Shown here: in pieces, positions 32,952 through 42,208 of the stretch
Position numbering within the stretch: position 1 is the stretch's first letter
How the letters are laid out: every line of letters starts with the position of its first letter
Assembly (NCBI RefSeq): GCF_001562415.1
Contig: NZ_LOEE01000028.1
Location: 62,001 to 126,000 of the forward strand
Reading direction: 5' to 3'
DNA: 64,000 nucleotides
DNA from: Thermotalea metallivorans
GTDB lineage: Bacteria; Bacillota; Clostridia; Peptostreptococcales; Thermotaleaceae
Notes under the pieces: model-generated
The model's input: only the letters and a program-made list of their open reading frames with translations
Databases searched by the model: none
What the model was told of the DNA's origin: nothing
Translations under genes and position numbers: made by a program

Positions 32952-34526
32952 ATGGCTGTTGAATTAATCAGAGATTTACTGAAGATAGACCAACTGGTTG
33001 GAGAAGAATATGCCCAGGCTTTGGTAGAGGGCGATATCGTTGTTCCCGATGCAAAACCGGATATTTCGAGGATATTATCGGTAGACGGCATCGTCAATAT
33101 TACCGGGAAAGAAGCCGTCCAAGATAAGATTATCGTAGACGGGATCGTTCAATTTAAAATTTTATATGCTTCCGATGGGGGAGATCAACCTGTCTACAGC
33201 ATGAATGCCAGCGCAGGCTTCAGTCAAAATATCGATATTCCAGGGACCACGGCAGAGATGAACTGTATGGTGATGGGAGAAATTGAGCATATTGACTTTC
33301 ATATTGTCAATGAAAGAAAGGTTGCCGTAAAAACCGTACTGAATCTTTCGGGGAGGAGTTTTGGTGTTTCCAAAATGGATATCCTGCGGGAGATCCACGG
33401 ATTATCGGATATCCAGGTGTTGAAGGAGCGTGTACGCTACAGCGACTTGGTAGGAAGCAGTTCTTCAGAAACCATTGTGCGGGAGAATTTTGAAATTGAA
33501 GAGAATATGCCGGAGATTCGTGAAATTTTACGTTGTGATGCCCATGCCGTGGAAAAGGAAACAAAGGTAACCGACGGGAAGGTGATTGTGAGCGGCATGG
33601 TGAAGACCAACACCCTTTACGTGGGAGAAGATGATAGAAATCCCTTGTGCCTTATGAAGCATGAGATACCCTTTACCCATTTTGTGGAAGTGCCTGCTGC
33701 CATGGGGCATATGGATTGCAAAATAGAGTTGAAGGTAGATGAAGTATATGCCGATGTGAAAGAGAATACTGACGGAGAGAAGAAGCTCTTTGAAATTGAG
33801 GCGATTGTGAAGATCACCGCTGCCGTGAGCGAAGCGGAAGAAAAAGAAGTGATCATCGATGCCTATTCTCCCAGCAAAAAAATCAAGATAGAAAAAAAGA
33901 GAGTTTCTTATCATCTCAACGTGGGCAGCAATGCTTCCAACGTCATTGTGAAGGAAACCTTGGAAATACCAGATCATCTTCCCGAAGCCTTCCGGGTATT
34001 CAACGTCCATGTGAAACCTGTCATTACAGATTACAGATTAGTGGAAGACAAGAATGTAATGGAAGGAATCATTGAAGCCAATGTCCTGTACTTATCCCAA
34101 GACAAGGATCAGCCTATCCATAGTTTCCGCCAGGAAATTCCATTCAGGCACTTTATTGAGATTCCCGGTGTTGACGATAGTATGAAAGCTGATATCTGCT
34201 TGAGCATCCATGACGTGGACTATAGTCTGATCAACCCGGAACAAGTGGAAGTGAAGGTCAATGTGGGAGCCTCCTGTGTCGTTGCCAAAAACGCTCAAGT
34301 AGAAGTAGTGGTTCATGCGGAGGAATCCGATGAGCCTGTAGATATGCAGCAGCGGCCCAGCATCACCATTTATTTTGTACAGCCCGGTGATACTCTCTGG
34401 AAGATTGCAAAGAGATATCATACCACCATCAGTGAACTGGTGGAAACCAATGACATTCAGAATCCCAACATGCTAATGCCGGGAGATCGCTTAATCATTC
34501 AAAAGACCTGCACATACAAAATTTAA
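32952..34526 (+). CDS. sipL: SipL-like spore coat assembly protein (DUF3794 + LysM)
   Basis: A 524-residue protein with three DUF3794 (SPOCS) units, about residues 30-150, 175-310 and 330-450. Each repeats the pattern of a VPDAKPDI or MPEIREILR start, an inner V-x-G-x-V-x-x-x-x-L-Y strand and an IPFTHFVEVPG-like strand. A C-terminal LysM (YFVQPGDTLWKIAKRYHTTI, about 475-520) follows. In Clostridioides difficile SipL binds SpoIVA through its LysM and is needed to attach the coat to the forespore; this domain order is the same. ATG follows AAAGGAGGAGG. It is monocistronic, between two strong terminators. Confidence 0.9.
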   Translation: MAVELIRDLLKIDQLVGEEYAQALVEGDIVVPDAKPDISRILSVDGIVNITGKEAVQDKIIVDGIVQFKILYASDGGDQPVYSMNASAGFSQNIDIPGTTAEMNCMVMGEIEHIDFHIVNERKVAVKTVLNLSGRSFGVSKMDILREIHGLSDIQVLKERVRYSDLVGSSSSETIVRENFEIEENMPEIREILRCDAHAVEKETKVTDGKVIVSGMVKTNTLYVGEDDRNPLCLMKHEIPFTHFVEVPAAMGHMDCKIELKVDEVYADVKENTDGEKKLFEIEAIVKITAAVSEAEEKEVIIDAYSPSKKIKIEKKRVSYHLNVGSNASNVIVKETLEIPDHLPEAFRVFNVHVKPVITDYRLVEDKNVMEGIIEANVLYLSQDKDQPIHSFRQEIPFRHFIEIPGVDDSMKADICLSIHDVDYSLINPEQVEVKVNVGASCVVAKNAQVEVVVHAEESDEPVDMQQRPSITIYFVQPGDTLWKIAKRYHTTISELVETNDIQNPNMLMPGDRLIIQKTCTYKI

Positions 34527-34527
34527 T

Positions 34528-34562
34528 AAAAATACCTGTGGAGCAATCCACAGGTATTTTTT
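34528..34562 (+). terminator. Terminator after sipL
   Basis: AAAAATACCTGTGGA pairs perfectly with TCCACAGGTATTTTT around GCAA. Confidence 0.92.
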
Positions 34563-34578
34563 GCCGTATATCTTTTCT

Positions 34579-34607
34579 TTTCAAAGTTTGCAATATTCCT
34601 GTATAAT
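34579..34607 (+). promoter_or_regulatory. Probable sigma-A promoter of ispE
   Basis: TTTCAA, a 17-nt spacer and a perfect TATAAT, 35 bp before the ispE start codon. Confidence 0.5.
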
Positions 34608-34641
34608 ATGTATATAAACAGACGTATACGGGGTGAAATGA

Positions 34642-35511
34642 TTGAAAGAACTGAAAATATGGGGAAGGGCGAAAATCAACATATCTCTGGACGTGTTGGG
34701 CAAGCGGGCTGACGGCTATCATGAGGTCAGGATGATTATGCAGCAAGTGGACTTGTATGATGAAATTATCTTAAAAGAAATAGACCATGGCATTCGATTG
34801 GAGAGCAATTGTGATTTTATCCCTTTGGATGAGGGAAATATCGCCTATCGGGCAGCCAAACTGATCAGGGAAAAATATCATATAGATCGAGGAATACACA
34901 TATACATTGATAAAAATATTCCCGTGGCTGCCGGATTGGCGGGAGGGAGCACCGATGGGGCAGCCGTGCTGCGGGGCTTAAATATCCTTTGGAATTTGGG
35001 GGCTTCCCAGGAGGAATTGATGGAGATGGGGTTATCCTTGGGGGCCGATGTTCCCTTCTGCATATTGGGGGGAGCAGCCTTGGCTGAAGGAATCGGGGAG
35101 AAGTTAACACCTGTCCAAGGCTTAGAAAATGTTTGGGTTGTATTGTGCAAGCCCAATATTTCTGTGTCCACGGCGGAGGTTTATAGGAATTTAGATGTAA
35201 ACCGCATTGTGCATCGTCCTGATACGGAGGGCATCCTTCAAGCACTTCAACGAAAGGATGTACAGGCGGTAGCAGGGAAATTGAGAAATGTATTGGAACA
35301 GGTAACGGAGGAGATGCATCCCATTGTGAAGGATATTAAAAAAAGAATGTTGGAATACAATGCCCTGGGAAGTATGATGAGCGGCAGCGGGCCGACGGTA
35401 TTCGGTCTGTATAAGGATTATAACAGAGCAAAAATTGCCTATGACAATCTAAGCAGGATCTACAAGCAAACCTATGTGGTGAAAACATTTAGCGGGGTGG
35501 AAGAATTATGA
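34642..35511 (+). CDS. ispE: 4-diphosphocytidyl-2-C-methyl-D-erythritol kinase
   Basis: GHMP kinase of the MEP isoprenoid pathway; phosphorylates CDP-ME at the 2-hydroxyl. 289 residues, usual length. AKINISLDVLGKRADGYHEV is the family N-terminus with the substrate-binding Lys; VAAGLAGGSTDGAAVLRGLN is the ATP-binding glycine loop near residue 95; MMSGSGPTVFGLY is the third GHMP motif near residue 245. Start is TTG after GGGGTGA. The stop overlaps the ATG of the GntR gene (ATGA), so both are co-translated, an order common in Clostridia. Confidence 0.96.
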   Translation: MKELKIWGRAKINISLDVLGKRADGYHEVRMIMQQVDLYDEIILKEIDHGIRLESNCDFIPLDEGNIAYRAAKLIREKYHIDRGIHIYIDKNIPVAAGLAGGSTDGAAVLRGLNILWNLGASQEELMEMGLSLGADVPFCILGGAALAEGIGEKLTPVQGLENVWVVLCKPNISVSTAEVYRNLDVNRIVHRPDTEGILQALQRKDVQAVAGKLRNVLEQVTEEMHPIVKDIKKRMLEYNALGSMMSGSGPTVFGLYKDYNRAKIAYDNLSRIYKQTYVVKTFSGVEEL

Positions 35512-36197
35512 ATATCAACGGATTCAATGGATTAAAGCTTCAAAATTATCAACCCCTTCGGGACGTGGTATTTGAACATCTGAGAAATTCTATTTTGAAC
35601 GGAGATTTAAAACCGGGGGAGAGGCTAATGGAGGTGCAATTGGCGGAGCAGCTGGGCGTTAGCCGGACTCCCGTACGGGAAGCCATACGAAAACTGGAGC
35701 TGGAGGGACTTGTGGCCATGGTGCCGAGGAAGGGTGCCTATGTGGCCGATGTTTCTGTCAAGGATATTTTGGATGTCCTTGAGGTGAGAAGCGTGCTGGA
35801 AGGATTGGCTGCATACTTGGCAGCGGAACGGATGACCGATGAGGAATTGGAGGAGTTGGAACTTATTTCCTATCATTTCAAACGATGCATGGAAAATGGG
35901 GATACAGAATGCATGATCGAAAAGGATATGCAGTTTCATGACCGTATTCTCCGCTCAACTCGAAATAGTAAGCTGATACAGATTGCCCAGGGACTGCAGG
36001 AGCAAGTGCAGCGTTTTCGGATCACCTATTTTTCGGAATACCATCAATCCCATGCCCTCCTGGCGGAACACCAGGCTATTTTAGAGGCTATTGCCAACCG
36101 GGATGCGGCCTTGGCCCAACAGGTAACCCAGCATCATATCGATATGTTGGGGAATACCATCATCACTTTTGCAGACAAAGGAAAAGAAAGGAAATAG
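35508..36197 (+). CDS. GntR-family transcriptional regulator (FCD/FadR subgroup)
   Basis: A 229-residue regulator. The winged helix covers residues about 12-75 (FEHLRNSILNGDLKPGERLM; LGVSRTPVREAIRKLELEGL). The all-helical FCD ligand domain spans 85-215, with the metal/ligand His in MQFHDRILRSTRN and HQAILEAI. FCD proteins bind organic acids. It overlaps ispE by 4 nt; the conserved ispE-gntR coupling offers no obvious ligand. A strong terminator follows. Confidence 0.92.
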   Translation: MNINGFNGLKLQNYQPLRDVVFEHLRNSILNGDLKPGERLMEVQLAEQLGVSRTPVREAIRKLELEGLVAMVPRKGAYVADVSVKDILDVLEVRSVLEGLAAYLAAERMTDEELEELELISYHFKRCMENGDTECMIEKDMQFHDRILRSTRNSKLIQIAQGLQEQVQRFRITYFSEYHQSHALLAEHQAILEAIANRDAALAQQVTQHHIDMLGNTIITFADKGKERK

Positions 36198-36204
36198 GAT
36201 ATAT

Positions 36205-36238
36205 AAAAAAGGAACGGCATTTGGCTGTTCCTTTTTTG
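36205..36238 (+). terminator. Terminator after the GntR gene
   Basis: AAAAAAGGAAC pairs with GTTCCTTTTTT around GGCATTTGGCT. Confidence 0.88.
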
Positions 36239-36303
36239 TATATCCTTACTTCAATATGCAAACATTATAGTAAATAGAAATTGACAGCAGAAGGTGATGA
36301 AAT

Positions 36304-36528
36304 TTGCTATGGAAATGGTTGTACGCCGCGTATAAGGAGATCCAAGGTTTTTATACTTTTCCCAGTATGCTCATGGTGGTGGCGGTGGGATTTTATAATC
36401 TGGCGATTGATCACCATGCTTTAAAGAAGAAAAAGCTAAAAAGGGAAGCAAAATTATCAAGGATCATCGGTATTGCCTATATTCTCGGAGGAATCGGACT
36501 GTTTGTGGCGATAAAAATATTCCAGTGA
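36304..36528 (+). CDS. Small two-helix membrane protein upstream of gerKA
   Basis: A 74-residue protein starting at TTG after GAAGGTGATG. Two hydrophobic segments are visible, about 20-36 (SMLMVVAVGFYNLAI) and 54-72 (IIGIAYILGGIGLFVAIKI), joined by a Lys-rich loop with HHALKKKKLKR. It resembles the small hydrophobic proteins seen beside germinant-receptor genes in clostridia (CLC_0170-like), but this match is from memory of size and layout. It lies 14 nt before gerKA, so it is probably part of the receptor operon. Confidence 0.7.
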   Translation: MLWKWLYAAYKEIQGFYTFPSMLMVVAVGFYNLAIDHHALKKKKLKREAKLSRIIGIAYILGGIGLFVAIKIFQ

Positions 36529-36542
36529 AGGAGAGGAAGCCC

Positions 36543-38132
36543 ATGGGCTTTTTTGATGATTTGTTTGCAAAGAAGAAAGAAGATCCGCGGCCGAAAATTC
36601 CTGTAGAAAAGAACTGTGAAAAAAATCTGGATAAAATCAAAGAAATACTGGCAGGTTCCGATGACATCATCTACAGGACCTTTTTTGTAGGCAATGAGCA
36701 AAAAATGAAATTTGCCATTGTTTATACCGAGGGGCTTGCCGACAAAAATCTAGTCAATGAGTATGTGCTGAAAAATCTCATGGTTTTGTCCCGTATGGCC
36801 GACATGGAAGTCCATGCCTTTCGCCATCAAGTGTATGAGGTGATCAAGGACGGAACCCTGTCGGTATCTGATCTAAAGGAAATAGATGATATCAATCTGG
36901 CCATTGACATGATTTTGTCCGGGGAAACGGCCTTGATACTGGATGAATGGGACAAACTATTGATCATTGCCTCCAAAGGATGGCCTACCCGCAGCGTCAG
37001 TGAGCCCAGCACGGAAACGGTCATCCGGGGGCCTTCGGAAGGGTTTACGGAGACATTGCGGGTCAATACGGCCCTGATCAGAAGACGCATCAGGGACCCC
37101 AAATTGAAAATCCATCAGATGCAGATCGGAAGACGTTCCAAGACGGATGTGGCCATTGTATACATAGAAGAGACCGTGAACAAAGATGTACTGAAGATGG
37201 TAAAGGAGAGATTGGACAGGATTGATATTGATGCAGTATTGGAAACGGGCTATATTGAGCAGTTGATCGAAGACAACTGGCGATCCCCTTTTCCCCAGGC
37301 CCAGTATACCCAGAGGCCTGATAGCGTCGCAGGATCCCTCTATGAAGGGCGGGTGGCCATTCTGGTAGACAATACGCCCTTTGCCCTCCTGGTGCCGGCC
37401 ACGGCCATTACCCTGCTCCAATCGCCGGAGGATTATTATGAGCGGTTTTTTATCGCCTCGGCCATCCGGATGCTTCGCTTTATCTCTGTGGCCATGTCCT
37501 TGGTATTGCCGGCAATCTATATTGCCATCACTTCCTATCACCCGGGGATGCTGCCTACGGATCTGGCCCTGTATGTGGCAGGGAGCAGAAACAATGTGCC
37601 CTTTCCTGCCTTTATAGAAGCTTTTCTCATGGAAGCTGCCTTAGAACTGCTAAGGGAAGCAGGAATCCGACTGCCGGCGCCCATCGGATCTACCATCGGT
37701 ATTATCGGGGGTCTTGTATTGGGGCAGGCGGCCGTAGAAGCGGGAGTGGTCAGCCCGCTGATGGTAATTGTGGTGGCCTTGACGGCCATGGCTGCCTATG
37801 CCACGCCCAATTACGGGTTTGCCATTTCCTTTCGCCTGCTGCGGTTTATTATGATGGCCTTTGCGGCATTTTTAGGGCTCTATGGGGTTATCTGGGTACT
37901 TTTGGTCATATTGATTCATTTATGCAACCTGAAAAGCTTCGGCGTACCCTATCTCAGCCCCTTTGTGGCCAGCACTACAAGCTTAAAGGACTTTAAAGAT
38001 ATCTTCATCCGATTGCCCTGGCATTTCATGAAAGGAAGGCCCCAATATTTGCACCGCATGGATAGCGATCGCCTTGTGAACAATCGAAATACCATTGAAA
38101 CGGAGGAAGGTGGTACCGATGAAAAGAAATAA
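36543..38132 (+). CDS. gerKA: Spore germinant receptor A subunit
   Basis: A 529-residue GerA-family protein of the spore inner membrane, the largest subunit of a Ger receptor. An N-terminal soluble domain (about 1-285) precedes five or so hydrophobic segments. Conserved blocks: RRIRDPKLKIHQMQIGRRSKTDVAIVYI (two halves, near residue 185), EDNWRSPFPQAQYTQRPDSV, GRVAILVDNTPFALLVPAT near 280, and APIGSTIGIIGGLVLGQAAV near 385. The ATG at 36543 has GGAGAGGAAG upstream; GTG 36525 would add six residues. Overlaps gerKB by 14 nt. Forespore-late expression is expected for the family. Confidence 0.93.
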   Translation: MGFFDDLFAKKKEDPRPKIPVEKNCEKNLDKIKEILAGSDDIIYRTFFVGNEQKMKFAIVYTEGLADKNLVNEYVLKNLMVLSRMADMEVHAFRHQVYEVIKDGTLSVSDLKEIDDINLAIDMILSGETALILDEWDKLLIIASKGWPTRSVSEPSTETVIRGPSEGFTETLRVNTALIRRRIRDPKLKIHQMQIGRRSKTDVAIVYIEETVNKDVLKMVKERLDRIDIDAVLETGYIEQLIEDNWRSPFPQAQYTQRPDSVAGSLYEGRVAILVDNTPFALLVPATAITLLQSPEDYYERFFIASAIRMLRFISVAMSLVLPAIYIAITSYHPGMLPTDLALYVAGSRNNVPFPAFIEAFLMEAALELLREAGIRLPAPIGSTIGIIGGLVLGQAAVEAGVVSPLMVIVVALTAMAAYATPNYGFAISFRLLRFIMMAFAAFLGLYGVIWVLLVILIHLCNLKSFGVPYLSPFVASTTSLKDFKDIFIRLPWHFMKGRPQYLHRMDSDRLVNNRNTIETEEGGTDEKK

Positions 38133-39225
38133 CGATGTGATCTTAAGCAGTCAACTGGCAGCCATCCTGTCCACCACCATCATCGGCGTGGGGATTTTGT
38201 CCCTGCCCAGGGATGTGGCGGAAGGGGTTGGACCCGACAGCTGGCTTCTCATCCTGATCGGCTCTATCCTTGCCTTGATCCATGGCTTGCTGATGTACTG
38301 CCTGGTCAGAAAGTTTCCCGGGGAAACCCTGGTGGAATTCAGCCAGACATTACTGGGAAAAGTGTTGGGAAAAGTGATTTCCTTTGGCTTTTGCATCTAT
38401 CTTCTGATTTTTTCGGCGGTAGAAGTGAGAGTATTCGGAGAGGTGACAAAGCAGTACCTGCTTTTTAATACACCCTTAGAGGTCTTGGGGATTACCCTGC
38501 TGATCCTGGCGGTTTATTTGGCCAGGAGCGGTATTGAGCCTATCGCCCGGATGTCGGAGATTATCTTTCCCATTGCCACCTTTACCGCCGTTCTCATTAT
38601 ACTGCCCCTGATGCCGGAATTGGATATGAGCTATCTGAAACCCGTCCTTCGGACGCCTATAAAGAAGTTTATCACCACCATTCCCGCCATCTTTTTCAGT
38701 TATGTGGGCATTGAAGTGCTACTGGTTTTTTCTGCCTTTGTCAAGGATCCGAAAAAAATAAAAAACGGAGTGTTTTTGACTGTCGGATTGGTAACCTTTT
38801 TCTACCTATCCATTACGGTGATTACCATTACCCGGTTTGGGCTGGAAGAAACAAGCCATATGACGACACCGGTTTTGGAACTGTTTAAAACGATTGACAT
38901 TCCCGGGGCATTCGTAGAGAATATTGAAGCCTTTATCATGAGCATCTGGATTTTGTCGGTATTTATGACCTTGGCTGTCATCTATTACGGTGCCAGCCTA
39001 ATCTTGAGCCGCCTGCTCGGGTCTAAGGAACAAAACTACCTGGTCCTTCCCCTGATGCCCATCATTTATTTTCTTGCTTTGATTCCAGATAATGTGGCAC
39101 AGCTCAGTGAATACATGGAAAAATTTTCCTTATATATGGGGACCTTTTATATCTCCCTTGTTCCCATTGCCCTTCTGGTCATCAGTGGATTCAAAAAGAA
39201 AAAGGGAGGGAATAAAAGTGCATAG
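38119..39225 (+). CDS. gerKB: Spore germinant receptor B subunit (permease-like)
   Basis: A 368-residue polytopic protein of the amino-acid-permease-like GerAB family, with about ten hydrophobic segments. It starts with NNDVILSSQLAAILSTTIIG and GILSLPRDVAEGVG, the typical first helix that forms the germinant pocket. ATG 38119 follows GGAGGAAGGTGG inside the end of gerKA; the start at 38095 lacks such a site. Overlaps gerKC by 8 nt. The amino acid or other germinant recognised cannot be inferred. Confidence 0.93.
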   Translation: MKRNNDVILSSQLAAILSTTIIGVGILSLPRDVAEGVGPDSWLLILIGSILALIHGLLMYCLVRKFPGETLVEFSQTLLGKVLGKVISFGFCIYLLIFSAVEVRVFGEVTKQYLLFNTPLEVLGITLLILAVYLARSGIEPIARMSEIIFPIATFTAVLIILPLMPELDMSYLKPVLRTPIKKFITTIPAIFFSYVGIEVLLVFSAFVKDPKKIKNGVFLTVGLVTFFYLSITVITITRFGLEETSHMTTPVLELFKTIDIPGAFVENIEAFIMSIWILSVFMTLAVIYYGASLILSRLLGSKEQNYLVLPLMPIIYFLALIPDNVAQLSEYMEKFSLYMGTFYISLVPIALLVISGFKKKKGGNKSA

Positions 39226-40393
39226 AGAAAAGATATTGTTGCTGTTGCTGATAATGACCATAGGGGCTACGGGCTGTTGGGACAAGGTAGAGATTGAAAA
39301 CAGGGCCTTTGTCACAGCCGTTGCCATCGACAAATTTGAACCCAAGAAGGACCAGGAAGCAAGGCAGGAGGAAGGAAAAGCAAAGGTGCCGGAGGATTCA
39401 CCCAGCAATCGGTATATCGTTACCTATGCCTATCCTAATACGGGTCTGATTGCGGGCAAGGGGGAAGGAGAACCTCGATTTCAATTTACTGCAACGGGGA
39501 AAACCATCAGTGATATTAACAACGGATTAGCTACAAGAATGGAGGGCAGCTTATTTTTCGGACATGTAAAACTAATTGTCCTTGGGGAATCTCTGGCAAA
39601 GGATGAGCAGTTGATGCGAGAAGTCCTGGATGCCATTGAGCGGTCCCCCCAGATCGGAAGAAAAATCAGCTTGATGATTACCCCGGGAACAGCGGAGGAT
39701 ATCCTGGCGGTAAAGGCTCCCCAGGAGCCGGCATTGGGACTGTATATCCGGAATATTATCGAACAGCAAAAAAGAACGGCCCGGATTGCCGATGCGGATT
39801 TAGGCTATATTTTAAGAAGCCTTCATGAGAGCAAGGCCGCCGTTGTGCCCAGGATCGTAGCATCGGAAAAAGAGGTAAAGATCGCAGGGGCGGCTGTGCT
39901 GAAGGACTATAAGCAAATAGGGTGGCTGGGGGAACTGGAAACCAGGGCCCTGATGTTCATGATGAATAAGGCTGGTCAAGCCAATATCACCGTGGAGATG
40001 GACAAAATACTGCTGCCCGTCCATATATACCATGCATCTACGGATATACGGATAGAAGAAAAGGATGGAGAAATTTATACCATCTTTGATATAAGCATGG
40101 AGGGGGAATTGCAGCAGCATTTATTTGAAGTCAAGGGACAGACTTATGACGACAAATATCTAAAAAAATTAGAAAAAACCGTGTCCAAGGAACTGGAACA
40201 GCAGATTCAAGACGTCTATAAAAAAATACAAAAAGAATATGAAACCGACCTCCTCCAGCTCAATGAGCGGTTGAGAAAAAATAAACCTGATCTGTGGGAA
40301 AAAGTCAAAAAGCAATGGGATGAAATTTATCCCCGGACGAAGATGGCTGTCCATGTGGCAACAGAAATCCGGAGGATCGGTGTGTCCCGGTGA
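39218..40393 (+). CDS. gerKC: Spore germinant receptor C subunit (lipoprotein)
   Basis: A 391-residue GerAC-family lipoprotein. Signal peptide and lipobox IGATGC (Cys residue 21), then CWDKVEIENRAFVTAVAIDK, the standard N-terminus. The block GKTISDINNGLATRMEGSLFFGHVKLIVL near residue 105 and the C-terminal domain with NKDLKKLEKTV-like helices fit the three-domain GerAC fold. Start is GTG 39218 after GGGAGGGAAT, overlapping gerKB by 8 nt; a longer in-frame extension to 39092 lies inside gerKB and is not used. Confidence 0.93.
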   Translation: MHREKILLLLLIMTIGATGCWDKVEIENRAFVTAVAIDKFEPKKDQEARQEEGKAKVPEDSPSNRYIVTYAYPNTGLIAGKGEGEPRFQFTATGKTISDINNGLATRMEGSLFFGHVKLIVLGESLAKDEQLMREVLDAIERSPQIGRKISLMITPGTAEDILAVKAPQEPALGLYIRNIIEQQKRTARIADADLGYILRSLHESKAAVVPRIVASEKEVKIAGAAVLKDYKQIGWLGELETRALMFMMNKAGQANITVEMDKILLPVHIYHASTDIRIEEKDGEIYTIFDISMEGELQQHLFEVKGQTYDDKYLKKLEKTVSKELEQQIQDVYKKIQKEYETDLLQLNERLRKNKPDLWEKVKKQWDEIYPRTKMAVHVATEIRRIGVSR

Positions 40394-40507
40394 AATGAAA
40401 GAAAATCCCATGAACTTCCAAGGAAAAATTTTTAGAATGAAGTTTAAAATTTCCCTTCTTTGTGAATACTGAGAGTAGGATAAAAGATTGGCAATGGGGG
40501 GATTTTC

Positions 40508-41203
40508 ATGGAAAAGAATTTTCAAGGGACAGAGATGAACCGGATTCAAAAAAGATGCATCATGGGACTGGTGCTGATCGCCATGGTTACTGTAGGACTG
40601 TACGGCTTTACGGCAGATGTGTATCAAAATCAAAAAAGCTATAAGGATTCCCTGATTCGCTTCCATGTGTTGGCCAACAGCGATGCACCGGAAGATCAGG
40701 CTTTGAAATTGAAGGTAAGGGACCGGATCATCGACGTGATGAATCCCAAATTTGAACAGTCCAAAAGCTTAGATGAGACTAGAGAGATTATCCGCAGAAA
40801 TTTAAAGGAAATTGAAGCCGCTGCAGCAGATGAAATTCAGAAAAGCGGCAAAAATTATACAGTAAAGGCCACCTTGGGAGATGCAGTTTTTCCTACGAAA
40901 AATTATGGAAGCATCACCTTGCCCGCAGGAACCTATGAGGCTTTGCGGGTCGTTATCGGCAAAGGAGAAGGGTCCAACTGGTGGTGTGTATTGTTTCCTC
41001 CCTTGTGTTTTATTGATATGGAGAAGGGATTGACCAATGAAAAGACAAAGCAGGAACTGATGAGCGTATTGACAGAAGAAGAATTTCAGATGATTCGTAC
41101 AGCTTCCAGTGAAGACAAAATACCTATCAAATTAAAGTTTAAAGTAGTAGAAATTCTAGAGAGTGCCAAGGCCAATCTGGGAAAGGCCGTGGGGATGCGA
41201 TAG
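40508..41203 (+). CDS. spoIIR: Stage II sporulation protein R
   Basis: A 231-residue exported protein. In sporulation it is made in the forespore under sigma-F and signals SpoIIGA to process pro-sigma-E in the mother cell. A signal anchor lies at about residues 10-35 (CIMGLVLIAMVTVGLYGFT). The conserved region begins SLIRFHVLANSDAPEDQALK and continues with KLKVRDRIIDVMNP; WWCVLFPPLCFIDM is the C-terminal hallmark. ATG 40508 follows GGGGGATTTTC; ATG 40535 is a possible shorter start. Terminated by the hairpin at 41239. Confidence 0.95.
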   Translation: MEKNFQGTEMNRIQKRCIMGLVLIAMVTVGLYGFTADVYQNQKSYKDSLIRFHVLANSDAPEDQALKLKVRDRIIDVMNPKFEQSKSLDETREIIRRNLKEIEAAAADEIQKSGKNYTVKATLGDAVFPTKNYGSITLPAGTYEALRVVIGKGEGSNWWCVLFPPLCFIDMEKGLTNEKTKQELMSVLTEEEFQMIRTASSEDKIPIKLKFKVVEILESAKANLGKAVGMR

Positions 41204-41238
41204 GGGGTTCCCGGGGGAAGGAGAAAAGCTGTCCGTTG

Positions 41239-41268
41239 AAAGAAGAGGAAAAGACTCTTCTTTTTTTA
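41239..41268 (+). terminator. Terminator after spoIIR
   Basis: AAAGAAGAG pairs with CTCTTCTTT around GAAAAGA, then a T run. The rest of the gap to 41484 is A/T-rich and ends with a short word-repeat piece (CTGACGGCAACTGCTAACC, 41440-41460). Confidence 0.85.
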
Positions 41269-41484
41269 TGCAAAAATAACCATTAGGAAAAGGAGAATAA
41301 TTGATTCCAACCCTACAGAAAATAAACATGAAATCAATATACAGATATACAATGCATTGGGCGAAGCAAAGAAAATATAAAATTTTTAAAATTCCATACG
41401 TTAACGTATAAAATCTAAAGTTTAGCATGCAACGTCCGTCTGCTGACGGCAACTGCTAACCTTAAAAAAGAAAGGAGGAGTAGG

Positions 41485-42192
41485 ATGAGAACAATTGCAT
41501 TGTTTACATGCATGATACTCATCTTTGTTTTTACTGTAGGGACTCTCTACATAGACAGCTGGTTCAGCCGGGGAGAGGCCCAGGAAACCCTGTATTGGGG
41601 ATCCAGTGGAGAGCTGGTAAGAAAGCTGCAGTCGACGTTAAAGGATTGGGGATACTATGACGGTCCCGTGGATGGTGTTTTTGGCGGTGGAACCTTTGAA
41701 GCAGTAAAGAAATTCCAGAGAAAGCATGGTTTAACCCCTGATGGGGTAGTGGGACCTGCTACGGCGGAAAAACTTGGATTTCCGGTGAAAAAAACTGAAG
41801 CCCAGACAGCATATAGGGCCAGCGGGTCCTATGCATCCCGGGATGATGAAGTGACGCTGCTTGCCAAGGCCATTACGGGGGAAGCCAGGGGAGAACCTTA
41901 TATAGGACAGGTGGCCGTAGGGGCAGTCATATTGAATCGCACGAGACATCCGTCTTTTCCCAACACCATCCCGGGGGTGATCTATCAGCCGGGGGCCTTT
42001 ACTGCCGTCAGTGACGGGCAAATTAATCTGCCTCCCGATGAAAGCTGTCTCAAAGCGGCCCGGGATGCCCTCAACGGATGGGATCCCACGGGAGGATGCC
42101 TGTATTATTGGAACCCTGCCACGGCCACGAGCAAATGGATCTGGTCAAGAAAAGTGGTGAAAAAAATAGGAAAGCATTGGTTTGGAAACTAA
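41485..42192 (+). CDS. sleB: Spore cortex-lytic enzyme SleB
   Basis: A 235-residue lytic transglycosylase that opens spore cortex at muramic-delta-lactam sites during germination. Signal peptide about 1-30; peptidoglycan-binding domain residues about 38-98 (LVRKLQSTLKDWGYYDGPVD; FQRKHGLTPDGVVGPATAEK); catalytic Hydrolase_2 domain about 130-235, with the Glu of LAKAITGEARGEPYIGQVAV as general acid and WSRKVVKKIGKHWF as the end. ATG follows AAAGGAGGAG. It is 16 nt from ypeB, the usual partner that is needed to keep SleB in the spore. Confidence 0.95.
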   Translation: MRTIALFTCMILIFVFTVGTLYIDSWFSRGEAQETLYWGSSGELVRKLQSTLKDWGYYDGPVDGVFGGGTFEAVKKFQRKHGLTPDGVVGPATAEKLGFPVKKTEAQTAYRASGSYASRDDEVTLLAKAITGEARGEPYIGQVAVGAVILNRTRHPSFPNTIPGVIYQPGAFTAVSDGQINLPPDESCLKAARDALNGWDPTGGCLYYWNPATATSKWIWSRKVVKKIGKHWFGN

Positions 42193-42208
42193 AAAAGGTG
42201 GTGAACTT

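Noticed and set aside
33528-34010. Long minus-strand frame inside sipL, and similar long antisense frames in kamA, kamB, arcC and the 1348-residue gene
   Set aside because: These mirror genuine genes with strong family motifs and carry no ribosome binding sites or recognisable domains.
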